This document shows, piece after piece, positions 6,701 through 8,262 of a stretch of DNA of 8,262 nt. The notes under the pieces were generated by a model. The model saw only the letters and a list, made by a program, of their open reading frames with translations, was not told where the DNA came from and searched no databases. The DNA lies in the NCBI GenBank assembly GCA_035635475.1, contig DASQAZ010000007.1, positions 1 to 8,262 of the forward strand, written 5' to 3'. The translations under genes and the position numbers were made by a program. Source of the DNA: VBOC01 sp035635475 (GTDB taxonomy: Bacteria > Bacteroidota > Ignavibacteria > UBA10030 > SZUA-254). Position 1 is the stretch's first letter, and the number at the start of each line of letters is the position of its first letter.

Positions 6701-8005
6701 GATAACATCCTCTCAGCACATTCGGATCTTGCCACGGGTTATCGTCGCGTCCCGCGACTCGGCAACTCGCAATATGACACGACGTACCTGGGGAAGGCAC
6801 TTTCGCCGGGGGTTTATTATTGGAGCGTGCAGGCGGTCGATAATACATTCACCGGTTCCACATTCTCTGCGGAAAAAACATTCTACATTTCCCCGACCAG
6901 CAGGTGGAATCTCATTTCGGTTCCGTTCGATCACTCTGATCTTCGGACCACTTCAGTCTTCCCCGGTGCGGGCTCGAAGGCGTTCTCGTACGCCGGGGGC
7001 AAGGGTTATAGTAGTTCGGACGTTCTCCGGCACGGGTTGGGCTACTGGCTGAAACTTCCCGGCGGGCCTGTCGTCATGGAAACGGGCGGCAATCCCAGAA
7101 TGCTCGACACGATCGATCTCCAGTCGGATTGGAATCTCATCGGATCGATTTCTGCAAGCGTGCCGACAAACGCGCTTCGCCAAATTCCGTCCGGAAATAT
7201 CATCTCAAACTATTTTGGATTCAATAACGGCTATCAACGGTCGAGCGTCATAGAACCCGGAAAGGGCTACTGGGTAAAAGCGAGAGCGCCTGGAATCCTT
7301 ATCGTTTCCTCCGCTGGATCGGCGCCGAAGGTGAGCGCCGGAGATCCGGCCGAGGACCTATTGAGCAACACCTCGCAACTTCATTTTGAAGATGCTCTGG
7401 GTCAACAGCAATCTCTCTACCTGAACCCCCCGTCGGAGGGGTTATGGGAAATCAACGCCTTCCAGCTTCCTCCCTCACCGCCCGAGGGTGCATTCGATGT
7501 CCGGTACGCATCAGGCAGGATGATGGAACGATGGGAAGAAGGAAAATCTCAGGCATTTGTCATCCTCATCGCGACCCCAAACTATCCGGTTACGGTCAGG
7601 ACGATTGTCGTCCGCGGCTCTCCTGGAATGACCCTCTCGTCTCCGGAAGGAACTTTCCCTCTCAAGGAGGGGAACCCGGTCGTTCTGCGGACTCCCGCCG
7701 ATCGGATCACTCTCCGCATTGCGGCCGGCGCGGCGCGACCGACCACATTTTCACTCGCCCAGAACTTCCCGAATCCATTTAACCCCACGACCCGTATCGA
7801 GTATGCCCTTCCTGTCCAGAGCCGGGTCACGTTAAAGGTGTTCAACACGCTTGGGCAGGTCGTGGCAATCCTCGCGGATGAGGTTCAACAGGCCGGCGTC
7901 AAGTCGGTGGAGTTCGATGCCGGCTACCTGCCGACGGGGCTCTACATCTATCGTCTGCAGGCCGGGGGTTTTGTGGGTCTTAGGAAGATGCTGGTTGTCA
8001 AATGA
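3728..8005 (+). CDS. Secreted double beta-propeller (FG-GAP/VCBS) protein, T9SS-sorted
   Basis: Protein of 1425 residues. The signal peptide is 1-28 (basic n-region KAIRRAR, hydrophobic core, cleavage at AWA|QN). Fourteen D-x-D-x-D-G-x-x-D calcium-binding loops fall in two groups of seven, starting at residues 81, 137, 191, 244, 296, 350, 403 and 578, 631, 684, 745, 797, 852, 905. Seven FG-GAP/VCBS blades per group fits two seven-bladed propellers like the integrin alpha head. Each group is followed by an FN3-like domain (~441-552 and ~944-1053). Residues 1060-~1193 hold a two-fold WNLI...GYW(L/V)K domain. Residues ~1216-1333 are a beta-sandwich related to the bracketing domain of the upstream gene (QLPP...FDVRY). 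Residues ~1341-1425 are the T9SS tail (FPNPFNPTT at 1347). It is probably a calcium-stabilised surface or extracellular protein. Ligand and role are unknown, and no enzyme motif was seen. Confidence 0.93.
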   Translation: MHSCKAIRRARAVATCIALIAIVQSAWAQNAVRPMDQYLIQMRKTIPAKLSIATVHSDSTTFTDIGAGLFPVGHGTVAWGDFDNDGDLDLLVNGIGVTDTAYPRLTKIYRNDNGTFVDIGAPLAGVNNNNGGAVWLDYDNDGRLDVFVNGALGPNRNQNTVSKLYHNDGGGIFTEVATPFTPLAGTAAAGDYDRDGNIDLLITGSPNDCCDIQSDLYHNNGDGTFTFVPMPLMGVWGASCAFGDYDNDGDLDLIITGLTDNYIAGNTKLYRNENGVYHWMPMDLPPVWASSVAWGDYDNDGDLDLAISGRLSNVYPERPITRIFRNDHGHFVESGIPIIDVDLSALAWGDFDNDGDLDLVITGTPDLGASVITKVYRNDGNGVFTDMDVAIPGTWYSSVAWGDYNGDGYLDLAISGFTFGSPVTRIYRNNLGSGTFSANTSPVSPGSLQSSVSRDTVRLRWDRSTDGETPQAGLSYNLRIGRAAGALDIMSPMADLATGSQKVVRIGNAGGNNQWSIRRLSTGTYSWSVQAVDNGFAGSQFSPEQGFTVDLHLDTNQLFTDINAPLKGLAHGTVAWGDYDNDGDLDLLVNGLANDPTDNYTILYRNDSGNFIDTHIPFVGLHNNNGAEWADFDNDGDLDFFINGSMGPRNQNAVSILYRNDGNGHFTALRAPFMQLAGTATWGDYDNDGYVDLLVTGSPDDGGSIFTKLYHNNSAHASPPDSEAPFTESANSFVGVWGASCAFGDYDNDGDLDLLVTGLTDNHIAGTTRLYRNDNGTFVEVPTSLPPVWASAVAWADYDNDGDLDLVISGRLSDVDPQRPITRIYRNDGNGVFTDIHAPLVDVDLSSVSWGDFDNDGDLDLLVIGSPDFGATVITKLYRNDGNNTFTDMDIPIQGAWYSSIVWGDYDNDGDLDFALNGWDPDARTAITKIFRNNRGGNSFSPNTPPTTPAGLASSVKGSGSVVLNWKPSLDDQRPAQAISYNVRIGTAPRADNILSAHSDLATGYRRVPRLGNSQYDTTYLGKALSPGVYYWSVQAVDNTFTGSTFSAEKTFYISPTSRWNLISVPFDHSDLRTTSVFPGAGSKAFSYAGGKGYSSSDVLRHGLGYWLKLPGGPVVMETGGNPRMLDTIDLQSDWNLIGSISASVPTNALRQIPSGNIISNYFGFNNGYQRSSVIEPGKGYWVKARAPGILIVSSAGSAPKVSAGDPAEDLLSNTSQLHFEDALGQQQSLYLNPPSEGLWEINAFQLPPSPPEGAFDVRYASGRMMERWEEGKSQAFVILIATPNYPVTVRTIVVRGSPGMTLSSPEGTFPLKEGNPVVLRTPADRITLRIAAGAARPTTFSLAQNFPNPFNPTTRIEYALPVQSRVTLKVFNTLGQVVAILADEVQQAGVKSVEFDAGYLPTGLYIYRLQAGGFVGLRKMLVVK
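3905..5395 (+). repeat. Propeller + FN3 module, copy 1 (coding)
   Basis: Residues 60-556 of the second protein: seven blades, typically (H)GTVAWGD(F/Y)DNDGDLDLL(V/I)(N/T)G...T(K/R)(I/L)YRNDNGTF, then an FN3-like domain containing YNLRIG, MADLATGSQKV and YSWSVQAVDN. The seventh blade has a variant loop, DYNGDGYLD (403-411). It corresponds position by position to copy 2 at an offset of 493-502 residues. Confidence 0.88.
5396..6892 (+). repeat. Propeller + FN3 module, copy 2 (coding)
   Basis: Residues 557-1055 of the second protein. Seven blades and an FN3-like domain (YNVRIG, HSDLATGYRRV, YYWSVQAVDN) follow in the same order as copy 1. Blade partners share blade-specific text, such as VWGASCAFGDYDNDGDLDL...TGLTDN (blade 4) and SGRLS..(Y/D)P.RPITRI (blade 5). 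DNA identity is also visible, for example GCACGGTCGC followed by TGGGGGGA around blade 1 of both copies. About eight extra residues (within SAHASPPDSEAPFTESANS) separate blades 3 and 4 here. Confidence 0.88.
6905..7306 (+). repeat. Two-fold WNLI...GYW repeat (coding)
   Basis: Residues 1060-1134 and 1135-~1193 of the second protein. WNLISVPF...GLGYWLKL and WNLIGSIS...GKGYWVKA are offset by exactly 75 residues (W1060/W1135 and W1107/W1182). This type of segment recurs between repeat domains and T9SS tails in FCB-group secreted proteins, as far as I recall; its function is unknown. Confidence 0.75.
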
Positions 8006-8038
8006 GAAGGACAATACACACTTGACATTCTGAAGAGG

Positions 8039-8086
8039 CGAGCCACGTCCGCCGGGATGCAGGGCGCGGCTCGATTCTTCCTTCTT
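8039..8086 (+). terminator. Probable intrinsic terminator after the propeller gene
   Basis: CGAGCC (8039-8044) pairs with GGCTCG (8068-8073). After one A-C mismatch, CGTCC (8046-8050) pairs with GGGCG (8062-8066) with one G-T pair, leaving an 11-nt loop. The T-rich run ATTCTTCCTTCTT follows. It lies 33 nt past the stop codon. The tail is interrupted by C, so efficiency may be moderate. On the - strand nothing T-rich follows the stem, so it serves the + strand gene. Confidence 0.6.
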
Positions 8087-8142
8087 GGATCAGCAGCTGC
8101 GTCGGCATGAGCCGATCCCCTCCCGTAGGACTGCCTTCAATT

Positions 8143-8262
8143 TCAGTTGAGGTGCGGCGCGACCTTTTCTATCAGGTGGCGTTTGGGAACCGCTCCCACA
8201 ATCTGCTCGACGACTTGCCCGCCTTTGAATACCAGCAGGGTCGGAATGCTCCGGATGCCGTA
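8143..8262 (-). CDS. trxA: Thioredoxin, C-terminal fragment (runs off window)
   Basis: The last 39 residues and stop codon of a gene read from the right-hand edge. The fragment opens with YGIRSIPTLLVFKGG and ends with HLIEKVAPHLN. This matches the end of classical thioredoxin: the conserved cis-proline of I-P-T beside the active site, the beta-strand LLVFK, the GG turn, the VGAVPK segment and the final helix. The family is a small cytoplasmic thiol-disulfide reductant of about 105-110 residues, reduced by thioredoxin reductase; the CGPC active site lies outside this window. The gene converges on the propeller gene with a 137-bp gap and is functionally unrelated to it as far as can be seen. 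A thioredoxin-domain fusion cannot be ruled out because the N-terminus is missing. Confidence 0.92.
   Translation of the reverse strand, partial: YGIRSIPTLLVFKGGQVVEQIVGAVPKRHLIEKVAPHLN

Noticed and set aside
8022..8027. Perfect TTGACA -35-like box after the propeller gene
   Set aside because: No -10 at suitable spacing and no + strand gene follows; it lies just before the terminator hairpin and is most likely chance.
8101..8116. Small hairpin TCGGC-ATGA-GCCGA near the thioredoxin 3' end
   Set aside because: A 5-bp stem with no T tract on either strand is not a convincing terminator for the thioredoxin gene.

Overview
The window holds two long secreted-protein genes in tandem on the + strand and the 3' end of a thioredoxin gene that converges on them. 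Both large proteins have an N-terminal signal peptide and end in a type IX secretion system (T9SS) C-terminal sorting domain with the hallmark YPNPFNPST / FPNPFNPTT motif. T9SS tails of this type are characteristic of the Bacteroidota-Chlorobi-Ignavibacteria side of the FCB group and some related candidate phyla. The DNA looks moderately GC-rich by eye, which fits an Ignavibacteria/Kapabacteria-like lineage better than a low-GC Bacteroidota. That placement is inference.

Layout: 1-58 is the end of an upstream intergenic or gene region. 59-3538 encodes a 1159-residue protein with a signal peptide, a beta-rich domain, seven fibronectin type III (FN3)-like repeats, a second copy of the beta-rich domain and a T9SS tail. 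3539-3727 is a gap packed with inverted repeats, a candidate promoter and a good Shine-Dalgarno. 3728-8005 encodes a 1425-residue protein with a signal peptide, two tandem copies of a module (seven calcium-binding FG-GAP/VCBS blades plus one FN3-like domain), a two-fold WNLI...GYW domain, a beta-sandwich related to the one in the first protein, and a T9SS tail. 8006-8142 carries a probable terminator. 8143-8262 (- strand) is the C-terminal 39 residues of a thioredoxin.

The two large genes probably make cell-surface or released modular proteins, either adhesion or scaffold-like or with unknown ligands. No catalytic domain is visible in either. They share a domain and a secretion route, but the structured gap between them, with its own candidate promoter, suggests the second gene can be controlled separately. 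The domain families are familiar. What deserves a second look is the architecture: the whole-propeller duplication, the domain that brackets the FN3 array, the paired cysteines in alternating FN3 repeats, and the chain of palindromes in the gap. I see no mobile element, CRISPR array, tRNA or rRNA.
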